DNA from: Bacteroidia bacterium
Lineage (GTDB): Bacteria > Bacteroidota > Bacteroidia > Chitinophagales > Saprospiraceae
Length of the DNA stretch: 12,999 nucleotides
NCBI GenBank assembly: GCA_030431945.1
Contig: JAUIIF010000059.1
Coordinates: forward strand, 1-12,999
Direction: 5' to 3'
Every line of letters begins with the position of its first letter. Positions within the stretch are counted from its first letter, which is position 1. The notes below the pieces were generated by a model. It searched no databases. It was given only the letters and a program-made list of their open reading frames with translations, and was not told the DNA's origin. This document shows, one piece after another, positions 7,093-12,999 of this stretch. The translations under genes were made by a program, and so were the position numbers.

Positions 7093-8877
7093 ATGAGATA
7101 TTTATCTTTCGTGGCCCTGCTCTTGGGCCTCTTTACCGTTGCCTGTAATACGGAGCAGGGTCGAGATACGCCGACTGAGGACCCCACCGAAAAAGAAAAA
7201 CCGGTGTCCAGCGACTGGACTTATCTGGATCAGGGCTGGAATGAGACCGAACGGGACAGCTTCTGGTTCACCTCTCAGGGGGCAAGAATTATGCCTTACG
7301 CATGGTTTACGGCCCTGGAAACCCCCTCCGATACGCTGCAACTTTTTACCCCGCGACATCTCGAAGACCTGGGGTATTTACCCGTGCCGGAGTCCGCAAG
7401 TAATCCTGGAGGATTACCCATTGGTTTTGCACTGGATAAGGACCAGGCCACGGGAGAAGGGTTTGTGGGATTCACCTGTGCCGCCTGCCATACCAACGTA
7501 ATTGACTACGCTGGAAAGTCGTTCCTGATTGATGGTGCACCGACCTTGTCTGATTTTGTCGGCTTCTACGATGAGGTAGTACTGGGCCTGCAGGCTACGC
7601 GCGATAATGCTGCTAAGTTCGAGCGCTTTGCCCATACGGTGTTGGCGGATAAATACGATGAGGCTGCCGTAGCGGAATTAAAAGCAGCGTTGAACGAACT
7701 GACTGAAGCTGCTGCGCTACGACAAAAAGCGGCGGCACTACCAGATCATTATCCGACAGATTTTACCAGTTACGGCCGCTTGGATGCCTTTACCAATATT
7801 GAAAATGCCGGCTCCGTTTTTGCGCTGAACCTGCCGGATAACGGCAACCCGGCAATCGCTCCGGTCTCCTACCCATTCCTATGGGGAACGCACCAGTCCG
7901 ACGTGGTACAGTGGAATGGCAGCGCCTCCAATATTCCCCGGAGCATCGGGCCCCTGATCCGGAACACCGGAGAAGTCGTCGGGGTCTTTGGTGGACTAAA
8001 AATTTCGGACCCAAAAGGTAAACGAATTGTCCCTCAGTTACCCTTAAATTATACCTCAACGGCAGATTTTGCCGGATTAGAGGCTCTTGAGAATTTTGTG
8101 AAAACGTTGGAGTCGCCCCGGTGGGACGACCCGAATAGCAACCTGCCCGCCGTCGATCCGCAACTGGTAGCCGCGGGTGCGGTTCATTTCAAAAAGTACT
8201 GTCAGGGATGTCATCAGCTAATCCCCTCGGATCGTCAGGATTCGCTCTACAAAGCTAAAATGGTACCCCTTGCGACCATTAAAACAGATCCGGTTACGGC
8301 AATGGCGGCCCTCACGAATATGGCTGCAACGGGAATCCTGCAAGGGATGAAAGTCGAAATTCTAGATGGACCGGTCATGCAGGATACCATGCCGGCCATT
8401 ACCATTCCGGTAAATGGGGTGGCCGGGTTACTGGCTCCAGTCATACTGGCTAAATTGAAAGCCGGCAAGGAAGGAGAGGATAAGCACGCGGAAATCAATA
8501 TGCAGGGGCATTCCCGCGGTGGCAGTCATGCGCAGGAAGGAGAGTCTTCCGGCGATGCAGCACCCGACCCCAGCTACAAAGCCCGCCCCCTAAATGGCAT
8601 TTGGGCTACTGCCCCCTACTTACACAACGGCTCGGTTCCCAACCTGTGGGAAATGCTGAAAAAGCCGGAAGAACGGGTGCAGGAGTTCTGGGTAGGTAGT
8701 CGTGAACTGGACCCGAAAAATGTCGGATTTGTCACTGACAAGGGCAAGAACCTGTTTAAGGTAACCCTAAATGGCGAAATAATGCCGGGGAATTCCAACC
8801 TGGGGCATGACTTCGGAACGGAACAATTGACGGACACGGAGAAATGGGAACTCATTGAGTTTTTGAAAACGCTGTAA
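7093..8877 (+). CDS. Di-heme c-type cytochrome, RoxA-like/di-heme peroxidase family lipoprotein
   Basis: This 594-residue protein has an N-terminal export signal that probably ends in a lipobox (TVAC, C18), then a charged linker. Residues 42-75 carry TYLDQGWN and SQGARIMPYAWFTALE, which I associate with RoxA-like and di-heme peroxidase-like cytochromes. Two heme c sites are visible: CAACH (129-133) and CQGCH (370-374). The C-terminal lobe has KARPLNGIWATAPYLHNGSVPNLWEML (about 496-522), the conserved segment next to the second heme in di-heme peroxidases. A hydrophilic His/Gly/Ser-rich insertion (about 457-492) interrupts that lobe. The protein should sit in the periplasm or on the surface and handle electrons or oxidise a substrate. 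Known RoxA cleaves rubber, but family membership alone does not show that activity here. It is probably monocistronic, with hairpins on both sides. Confidence 0.85.
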   Translation: MRYLSFVALLLGLFTVACNTEQGRDTPTEDPTEKEKPVSSDWTYLDQGWNETERDSFWFTSQGARIMPYAWFTALETPSDTLQLFTPRHLEDLGYLPVPESASNPGGLPIGFALDKDQATGEGFVGFTCAACHTNVIDYAGKSFLIDGAPTLSDFVGFYDEVVLGLQATRDNAAKFERFAHTVLADKYDEAAVAELKAALNELTEAAALRQKAAALPDHYPTDFTSYGRLDAFTNIENAGSVFALNLPDNGNPAIAPVSYPFLWGTHQSDVVQWNGSASNIPRSIGPLIRNTGEVVGVFGGLKISDPKGKRIVPQLPLNYTSTADFAGLEALENFVKTLESPRWDDPNSNLPAVDPQLVAAGAVHFKKYCQGCHQLIPSDRQDSLYKAKMVPLATIKTDPVTAMAALTNMAATGILQGMKVEILDGPVMQDTMPAITIPVNGVAGLLAPVILAKLKAGKEGEDKHAEINMQGHSRGGSHAQEGESSGDAAPDPSYKARPLNGIWATAPYLHNGSVPNLWEMLKKPEERVQEFWVGSRELDPKNVGFVTDKGKNLFKVTLNGEIMPGNSNLGHDFGTEQLTDTEKWELIEFLKTL

Positions 8878-8890
8878 GCCTTAACCGTCT

Positions 8891-8922
8891 GGTGCGGAAC
8901 TGTTACTTCTCAGTTCCGCATC
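8891..8922. terminator. Shared hairpin between convergent genes
   Basis: TGCGGAACTG (8893-8902) pairs perfectly with CAGTTCCGCA (8911-8920) around an 8-base loop. One wobble and one G-C pair extend the stem to 12. It lies between the stop of the cytochrome gene (8877) and that of the small membrane protein gene (8926), so it could end transcription in both directions. Neither side has a long T-tract. Confidence 0.65.
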
Positions 8923-8925
8923 AGG

Positions 8926-9147
8926 CTAGGCTTCTACCCGGTCCCAGTCCGTCTGCCCGATGTAAATCATGATCAGGCCAATAACAATCATGGCAATGCG
9001 AATGGCAAAGGAAGCCGCAACGTTCCACCGGTAGAGCCACTCCAACAGGAAAAAGTCGACCCCGACCACATTGAGGAAAAAAGTCACGATGCCGACGAAG
9101 AGCAGCAGGAAGCCGATGACGGTAATAGTAGTTGCGTGCTTTAGCAT
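8926..9147 (-). CDS. Small two-helix membrane protein of unknown function
   Basis: This 73-residue protein has two hydrophobic helices, about residues 8-30 (ITVIGFLLLFVGIVTFFLNVVG) and 47-64 (FAIRIAMIVIGLIMIYIG). A short aromatic segment FLLEWLYRW lies between them and an acidic tail QTDWDRVEA ends the chain. I know no function. It looks like a genuine gene because it has a complete hydrophobic architecture, a candidate promoter and a terminator hairpin. It diverges from the HMG-CoA lyase gene and converges on the cytochrome gene. Confidence 0.75.
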   Translation of the reverse strand: MLKHATTITVIGFLLLFVGIVTFFLNVVGVDFFLLEWLYRWNVAASFAIRIAMIVIGLIMIYIGQTDWDRVEA

Positions 9148-9165
9148 AACGGAGATCGTTTAGCG

Positions 9166-9199
9166 TAAAACTACGGCTGGGGTCGTGGTGTTGAGCAAA
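9166..9199 (-). promoter_or_regulatory. Candidate promoter of the small membrane protein gene
   Basis: On the minus strand TAGTTTTA (9173-9166) matches TAnnTTTG at all but the last base, and TTTG (9199-9196) lies 22 bases upstream of it. Transcription would begin near 9160, about 13 bases before the ATG at 9147. Confidence 0.35.
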
Positions 9200-9215
9200 C
9201 AGCCCTGAATTTTAC

Positions 9216-9245
9216 ACCAAGCTTACCATTTTAGCGCAGCTTGGT
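9216..9245. promoter_or_regulatory. Inverted repeat in the divergent promoter region
   Basis: ACCAAGCT (9216-9223) and AGCTTGGT (9238-9245) are perfect 8-bp arms separated by 14 bases. They lie between the candidate promoter of the small membrane protein gene and the lyase start. The arm length and spacing suit an operator for a dimeric regulator, but no regulator is identified. Confidence 0.4.
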
Positions 9246-9289
9246 TACATCTTCTTTTCGATTCTCGTTATTTTTTCTCCCCCCTAACC

Positions 9290-10162
9290 TTGTCGATTTT
9301 GTCTGCCACCACCACGAATACCATTAAAGTGATCGAATGCCCACGCGATGCGATGCAGGGCCGTCACGATTTTATCCCCACAAAAGTTAAGGCAGCCTAC
9401 CTGCAATCGTTGCTGGCGTGTGGTTTTGACACGCTGGACTTCGGCAGTTTCGTTTCCCCCAAGGCGATACCCCAAATGCGGGATACCGCTGAGGTACTGG
9501 GACAACTTGACCTCAGCCGGACCAACACCAAATTATTAGCCATCGTCGCCAACCGGCGGGGCGCTGAAGCCGCTTTGGTCCATCCGGAAATAGATTACCT
9601 GGGCTATCCCTTCAGTGTAAGTGAAACGTTTCAACTAAGAAATACCAATGCAACCCTCGCCGAAAGTCTGGAACGAGTCAAGCAGATTCAGGAACTTACC
9701 CTGGCCCGGGGTAAGGAAATGGTACTGTACTTAAGTATGGGTTTTGGCAATCCCTACGGAGACCCCTGGAATGTAGAGGTAGTGGAGCAGTGGGTCAGCC
9801 AGTTGGCGGATGTAGGAATTCGCATCTTTCAATTGTCAGACACCATCGGCGTGAGTGCTCCTGCCAGCATCAGCTACTTATTCAGTAATCTCATTCCCCG
9901 TTATCCTGAATTGGAAATCGGTGCGCACCTACATACTACCCCCAGTACCTGGGAAGAGAAAATAGCCGCAGCAGCCACCGCCGGCTGCCGGCGGTACGAT
10001 GGGGCCATTCGCGGATTCGGCGGATGCCCCATGGCCAAAGACGAGCTGACCGGTAATATGCCCACCGAGAACCTGTTTACGTACTTCGGTTTTGCCCCGA
10101 CGGGCGTTGACCGCGAAAGCTTCCTCGCGGCCATGGAGCAGTCAACAACCGTTTTTCGCTAG
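9290..10162 (+). CDS. mvaB: Hydroxymethylglutaryl-CoA lyase, Bacteroidota-type
   Basis: This 290-residue TIM-barrel enzyme of the HMGL family cleaves HMG-CoA to acetyl-CoA and acetoacetate, the last step of leucine breakdown. The motif CPRDAMQG gives catalytic R19 and metal ligand D20. FVSPKAIPQM (54-63) is a family signature. DTIGV (184-188), the metal ligands H213 and H215 in GAHLHTTP, catalytic C246 in GFGGCPMAK and N255 in TGNMPTE complete the site. The residues fall at the spacing I recall for the human enzyme. The usual HDTYGQ after the second histidine is replaced by TTPSTW, and GPRDGLQ by CPRDAMQ. I believe this is normal for the Bacteroidota branch. No ATG precedes the first motif in frame, so the start is a TTG, at 9290 or at 9299. 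No leucine-pathway partners are adjacent, so a related aldolase-like lyase role is not excluded. Confidence 0.85.
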   Translation: MSILSATTTNTIKVIECPRDAMQGRHDFIPTKVKAAYLQSLLACGFDTLDFGSFVSPKAIPQMRDTAEVLGQLDLSRTNTKLLAIVANRRGAEAALVHPEIDYLGYPFSVSETFQLRNTNATLAESLERVKQIQELTLARGKEMVLYLSMGFGNPYGDPWNVEVVEQWVSQLADVGIRIFQLSDTIGVSAPASISYLFSNLIPRYPELEIGAHLHTTPSTWEEKIAAAATAGCRRYDGAIRGFGGCPMAKDELTGNMPTENLFTYFGFAPTGVDRESFLAAMEQSTTVFR

Positions 10163-10178
10163 TGGGAATACGATCAGT

Positions 10179-10673
10179 TTATTCTGAGGTTCGCGATACG
10201 AGACGCATTACTGCCCGGTAATTATCGTCTTTTTCGCCGTCAAAATCCCAGTCGATGGTTCCCCGCAGGGTCAGGCGTTCCCCCTCCAGTTGATAATGAT
10301 AGTTCAGGGTGGTGTTGGGCTCGATGACCAACAGGCTGTCCTTACCCTTTTCCCGCCAAAGGCCGTTGGTTACGTCAGTAACCACCCCGTCAGCATTGTA
10401 GTAGGTACGCCTCAGCTTCCCGTCATTCGTATACAGCGTGCGGGAGGGCCGTACCCCAAAGAGGCGACCCCAGTCAGCTTCCCGGATGACCTGGTGGACC
10501 GTCGTGTCGAGCCCCTGGTATGTTGGCGAGGTCGCTTCCACCTCGATCGTTTCCCAGGTGCCGAGGATCTGCTCCGCAAAGCTTGGTTCCGGCGGTGGTG
10601 GCGGTTCCTGCTCTGTACAGGAAAGTAAGCACAGTAATAGTGCAGTAGAAAGGGCGATGTTGATGTGGTGCAT
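10179..10673 (-). CDS. Lipoprotein with possible lipocalin-like domain
   Basis: This 164-residue protein has a short export signal and the lipobox LLSC (C19), followed by a proline linker (EPPPPPEP). The mature part begins with FAEQILGTWETIEVE, the opening often seen in lipocalin-like lipoproteins of Bacteroidota. Predicted beta strands follow (SRTLYTNDGKLRRTYYN, GLWREKGKDSLLVIE, LNYHYQLEGERLTLRG), ending TIDWDFDGEKDDNYRAVMRLVSR. The pattern of strands and turns, GTW near the start and the length all suit a lipocalin-like barrel, but no binding residues can be assigned. It is convergent with the HMG-CoA lyase gene, with only 16 bases between stop codons and no room for a separate terminator. 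Confidence 0.8.
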   Translation of the reverse strand: MHHINIALSTALLLCLLSCTEQEPPPPPEPSFAEQILGTWETIEVEATSPTYQGLDTTVHQVIREADWGRLFGVRPSRTLYTNDGKLRRTYYNADGVVTDVTNGLWREKGKDSLLVIEPNTTLNYHYQLEGERLTLRGTIDWDFDGEKDDNYRAVMRLVSRTSE

Positions 10674-10900
10674 GGGGCAAAGCTAGGGAAAATGTCAAAA
10701 AGAGAAGTCTCGTCAGCCAGGGCGGGTGGATCACGAAATGTACGGCCATTTCTACTTCAGGCTTATGCCAAGGTCCGGAGGTCCGCCTTGCGTAGCGGGC
10801 GGGGCCTGCCTCCTCGTATCAGTTGTGCCAATTGTTGTCCACACGCCGAATGCCCCGGGCCAACTACCTTCGTACAGAAAGACCTGCCTACCTTCGGGCC
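10674..10900. other. Divergent region between lipoprotein and glycosyltransferase genes
   Basis: This 227-bp region should hold promoters for both flanking genes. Two TACCTTCG boxes (10865-10872 and 10889-10896), 24 bases apart, lie just before the glycosyltransferase ATG and loosely resemble TAnnTTTG. Imperfect stem-forming sequence lies around 10769-10790. No gene is visible. Confidence 0.4.
10678..10685 (-). promoter_or_regulatory. -7 element very close to the lipoprotein start
   Basis: On the minus strand TAGCTTTG (10685-10678) matches TAnnTTTG at every fixed base, but the ATG is at 10673, only four bases further on. If used, the message would have almost no leader. No TTG lies 19-21 bases upstream, so the match could be chance. 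Confidence 0.3.
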
Positions 10901-12607
10901 ATGAAACTTCTACCACAGGAAATCAAGCCGATCTGGCTGCTTCTCATCTGGTGCTTGCTCAACCTGCTGCAGGCGGCCTTTACGCCGCTGGACGCGGACG
11001 AAACCTACTACTGGATGTACGCCGGGCAACTTGACTGGGGCTATTTCGATCACCCGCCCGCCGTGGCAGTCTTGATTGCGCTCGGTCGGGACTGGCTCCC
11101 CGGCTCCCTGGGCCTGCGTTTCGGCCACGTACTGGCCAGTACCCTGATGGTAGGCGGAATGTGGCACCTGCTGGGTAAGCCACGGGGTGGGCTGCTCTGG
11201 TTGGCCGCCGCCCTGATCGCCGCCCAACCCTTCTTCAATGTCTATGGTTTCATCGCTACGCCAGACGGACCACTCCTCCTCTTCAGCGTCCTTTACCTGT
11301 TGGCTTACCGGCGTTTTCTGGGGCAGCCGGGCCTGGCCAATGGCGCACTCTGGGGAATCACGATGGCGGGCCTGCTCTACAGCAAGTACCACGGCGTTGT
11401 CCTGATCTTGCTTACCGTTTTACCCCACCTTTTCTGGTTGTTGCGCCAACCAGGTGCCTGGGTCGCCGCTCTGGGGGGTGCCGCCCTGTACGTGCCCCAT
11501 CTCTTCTGGCAGTACACGCATGATTTTCCGTCCTTCCGGTACCACCTTAGTGGCCGGAATGACCCCTATGAATTCAAATTCACCCTGGAATACCTGCTTA
11601 ATCAGTTGGTCATTTTCAGTCCCCTGCTGGTGTATCACTACGTGCTCACCTTTGTCAGGGACCGCAAACGTACTCCCGCCGCAACGGATGACCGGTTTGC
11701 CCTGGCCTGCCGGTGGCTGGTCGTTGGTTTCCTGGTGTTTTTCCTCTACACCACGACTAAGGGGGGGACCGAGGCCCAGTGGACCGCCCTCCTCAGCATC
11801 CCCCTCGTGTACCTCCTGTTCCGGGCGGTTCGGGGTCGCTTCCCCGCCTGGCAGCCGCGGGTCTTCCGCCTCAGCCTCATTACCATTGGTATCCTCCTCT
11901 TTGCCAGGTTACTGCTACTGGCACCAAGGACCTGGCTCCCTTTCGAAAAACCTTTCGATCATCAACCCTGGACGGAGAGGTTAGCCGATCAGGCCGGCGA
12001 CCTGCCCCTCCTGGTGCAGAACAGCTATCAGCTGTCTTCCCTGTACCAGTTTTATACGGGTAAACCTGCCTGGACCTTTACCGACGTCCAGTACCGCCGC
12101 AACCAGTACGATCTCTGGGAGGGCGATTCCGTTTTTCATAATCAACCCGTACTCCTGCTGGGCCAGAATACCTGGGAAAGTCCGCAGGCCCAACCGTTCC
12201 GTGCCCAAAAACGGAATATGCGGACGGAAGTAATCGACAGTTTTCAGGTAACCAAAGGCGTGCGGATTACCACAATGGATGCACCACCTACGGTGCTCCG
12301 CCGGGGAACCACCGCACCGCTGTCCCTGGTGGTTTATTCCCCTCGGAACCTGGACCTGAAAGCCGGCAACCTCCCCCTCCGGCCCTACATCATTTTCCAT
12401 TTCCCCGACGGGACGATGGACTTTTACCCCCTGGAACTCTCTGGTGCGACAAAATTGGTAAAAGACAATACGGTCCGCCTCACTTCCGGCGCCCCCATCA
12501 TGGGGAAATTGCCCGCCGGGCCGGCGCGGGTAGAGCTGGGACTCGGCTACCGGGGCATGCCTCCGCTCCGCGGACAGAGCAAAATTTTTGACGTTGAGAT
12601 TGAGTAA
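10901..12607 (+). CDS. Membrane glycosyltransferase, family 39/PMT_2 type
   Basis: This 568-residue polytopic membrane protein has about ten to twelve hydrophobic helices in residues 8-341. The first extramembrane loop carries DADETYYWMYAGQLDWGYFDHPP (31-53). Its DxDE acidic residues and YFDHPP segment are typical of the PMT_2/ArnT-like family, where an Asp in this loop is catalytic. FIATPDGPLLLF (117-128) is the second conserved loop. Such enzymes move a sugar from a polyprenyl-phosphate carrier to a protein, lipid or glycan outside the inner membrane. Residues about 345-568 form a soluble C-terminal region, the last 110 or so rich in beta strands. I chose the ATG at 10901 because the helix follows at once. 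An in-frame TTG at 10823 would add 26 polar residues over probable promoter DNA. Donor and acceptor are unknown. Confidence 0.88.
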   Translation: MKLLPQEIKPIWLLLIWCLLNLLQAAFTPLDADETYYWMYAGQLDWGYFDHPPAVAVLIALGRDWLPGSLGLRFGHVLASTLMVGGMWHLLGKPRGGLLWLAAALIAAQPFFNVYGFIATPDGPLLLFSVLYLLAYRRFLGQPGLANGALWGITMAGLLYSKYHGVVLILLTVLPHLFWLLRQPGAWVAALGGAALYVPHLFWQYTHDFPSFRYHLSGRNDPYEFKFTLEYLLNQLVIFSPLLVYHYVLTFVRDRKRTPAATDDRFALACRWLVVGFLVFFLYTTTKGGTEAQWTALLSIPLVYLLFRAVRGRFPAWQPRVFRLSLITIGILLFARLLLLAPRTWLPFEKPFDHQPWTERLADQAGDLPLLVQNSYQLSSLYQFYTGKPAWTFTDVQYRRNQYDLWEGDSVFHNQPVLLLGQNTWESPQAQPFRAQKRNMRTEVIDSFQVTKGVRITTMDAPPTVLRRGTTAPLSLVVYSPRNLDLKAGNLPLRPYIIFHFPDGTMDFYPLELSGATKLVKDNTVRLTSGAPIMGKLPAGPARVELGLGYRGMPPLRGQSKIFDVEIE

Positions 12608-12640
12608 AAAACAGCCGGGTTAAATCGCTCGTTGGTAATT

Positions 12641-12663
12641 CCGCAACCCGCAACCCGCAACCC
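12641..12663. repeat. Heptamer tandem repeat between convergent genes
   Basis: CCGCAAC occurs three times head to tail (12641-12661) followed by a partial CC that runs into the stop codon of the minus-strand carboxypeptidase gene. It fills part of the short space between two convergent genes. A 6-bp arm CGGGTT (12616-12621) can pair with AACCCG inside it (12645-12650). Confidence 0.7.
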
Positions 12664-12999
12664 TACTCCCGGCAAGCCTGGTTAATCCCGAGTACGTAGT
12701 TCTCCAGTACGCCAATCTCCGGGGCTGCCTCGGCGCCGGCGAAGCCGGCGATGTCCGTATCCTGCAGGGCCGTAGCGGCGTAGTCCGTCAGCTGAGTGGC
12801 CAGGGGCAGAAAACTCCAGTGCCACCGCTCTTCTTCGTAGCCCTGGGGCCGTTCGTCGCCTTTAGGGGTATAGGGCTGGCAAAAGCCATAGGCAGCGGCG
12901 TTGGCCGTAAGCCAGTCGTACACCTGCTTGCCGGTGCCGCTGGTGAAGTAGTCGTTGTTGAGGGCATTCAGGTCAATGTCCGTGCCCCAGTGGTGCCGG
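12663..12999 (-). CDS. M15/VanY-type D,D-carboxypeptidase, N-terminal part cut by window edge
   Basis: The frame is open from the right edge to a TAG at 12663, giving 111 C-terminal residues. It opens with RHHWGTDIDLNALNNDYF. The HxxGxDxD-like segment matches the zinc-binding His and Asp of peptidase family M15. YEEERWHWSFLP then supplies the catalytic Glu and the second zinc His in the ExxHW pattern of VanY-like enzymes. These trim the terminal D-Ala from peptidoglycan stem peptides in the periplasm. The remaining 50 or so residues form a helical tail. The start, any signal peptide and the first part of the domain lie outside the window. An internal GTG at 12923 is not a plausible start because the zinc motif lies upstream of it. 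Confidence 0.85.
   Translation of the reverse strand, partial: RHHWGTDIDLNALNNDYFTSGTGKQVYDWLTANAAAYGFCQPYTPKGDERPQGYEEERWHWSFLPLATQLTDYAATALQDTDIAGFAGAEAAPEIGVLENYVLGINQACRE

Noticed and set aside
10823..10900. TTG-initiated N-terminal extension of the glycosyltransferase
   Set aside because: The 26 added residues are basic and polar, lie over probable promoter DNA, and precede a well-placed ATG directly before the first membrane helix.
1..12999. CRISPR arrays, tRNA or rRNA genes, insertion sequences, prophage or defence genes
   Set aside because: I looked for spaced direct repeats, cloverleaf patterns, transposase motifs and terminal inverted repeats and saw none I could support.

Overview
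The window looks like chromosomal DNA of a moderately GC-rich Bacteroidota, most likely of the Saprospiria/Lewinella type. The lineage call is inference. It rests on signal peptides ending in 'AQ', genes without Shine-Dalgarno sequences, a clear Bacteroidota-type promoter (TAnnTTTG with an upstream TTG) before one gene and weaker matches elsewhere, a two-component sensor with an extracellular propeller plus Y_Y_Y domain, and an HMG-CoA lyase of the form I associate with Bacteroidota. I see no insertion sequence, integrase, CRISPR array, tRNA or rRNA.

Layout, left to right. Positions 1-2796 (minus) hold 932 codons of a large sensor histidine kinase that starts at TTG and runs off the left edge inside its ATPase domain. 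Positions 2903-4735 (minus) encode a secreted M61-type metallopeptidase with a PDZ domain. Positions 4843-5169 and 5274-5606 (minus) are two tandem paralogous small lipoproteins with identical cysteine spacing. After a 422-bp divergent intergenic region with a strong hairpin and a good promoter, 6029-6655 (plus) encodes a predicted outer-membrane beta-barrel protein followed by a strong hairpin. A 437-bp non-coding stretch leads to 7093-8877 (plus), a lipid-anchored or secreted di-heme c-type cytochrome of the RoxA-like/di-heme peroxidase kind. A small two-helix membrane protein (8926-9147, minus) converges with it over a shared hairpin and diverges from an HMG-CoA lyase (9290-10162, plus, TTG start). 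Next come a lipoprotein with a lipocalin-like look (10179-10673, minus), a family-39-type membrane glycosyltransferase (10901-12607, plus) and the C-terminal part of an M15/VanY-type D,D-carboxypeptidase that runs off the right edge (12663-12999, minus).

The genes do not form one pathway. Most encode envelope proteins (sensor, peptidase, lipoproteins, porin-like barrel, periplasmic cytochrome, lipid-linked sugar transferase, cell-wall peptidase); the HMG-CoA lyase is the only clear cytoplasmic metabolic enzyme. The only likely co-transcribed genes are the minus-strand set at the left. The most distinctive items are the tandem cysteine-patterned lipoproteins, the large sensor with a TTG start, and the strong intergenic hairpins that lack U-tracts. 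I found no clear evidence of a wholly new multi-gene system.
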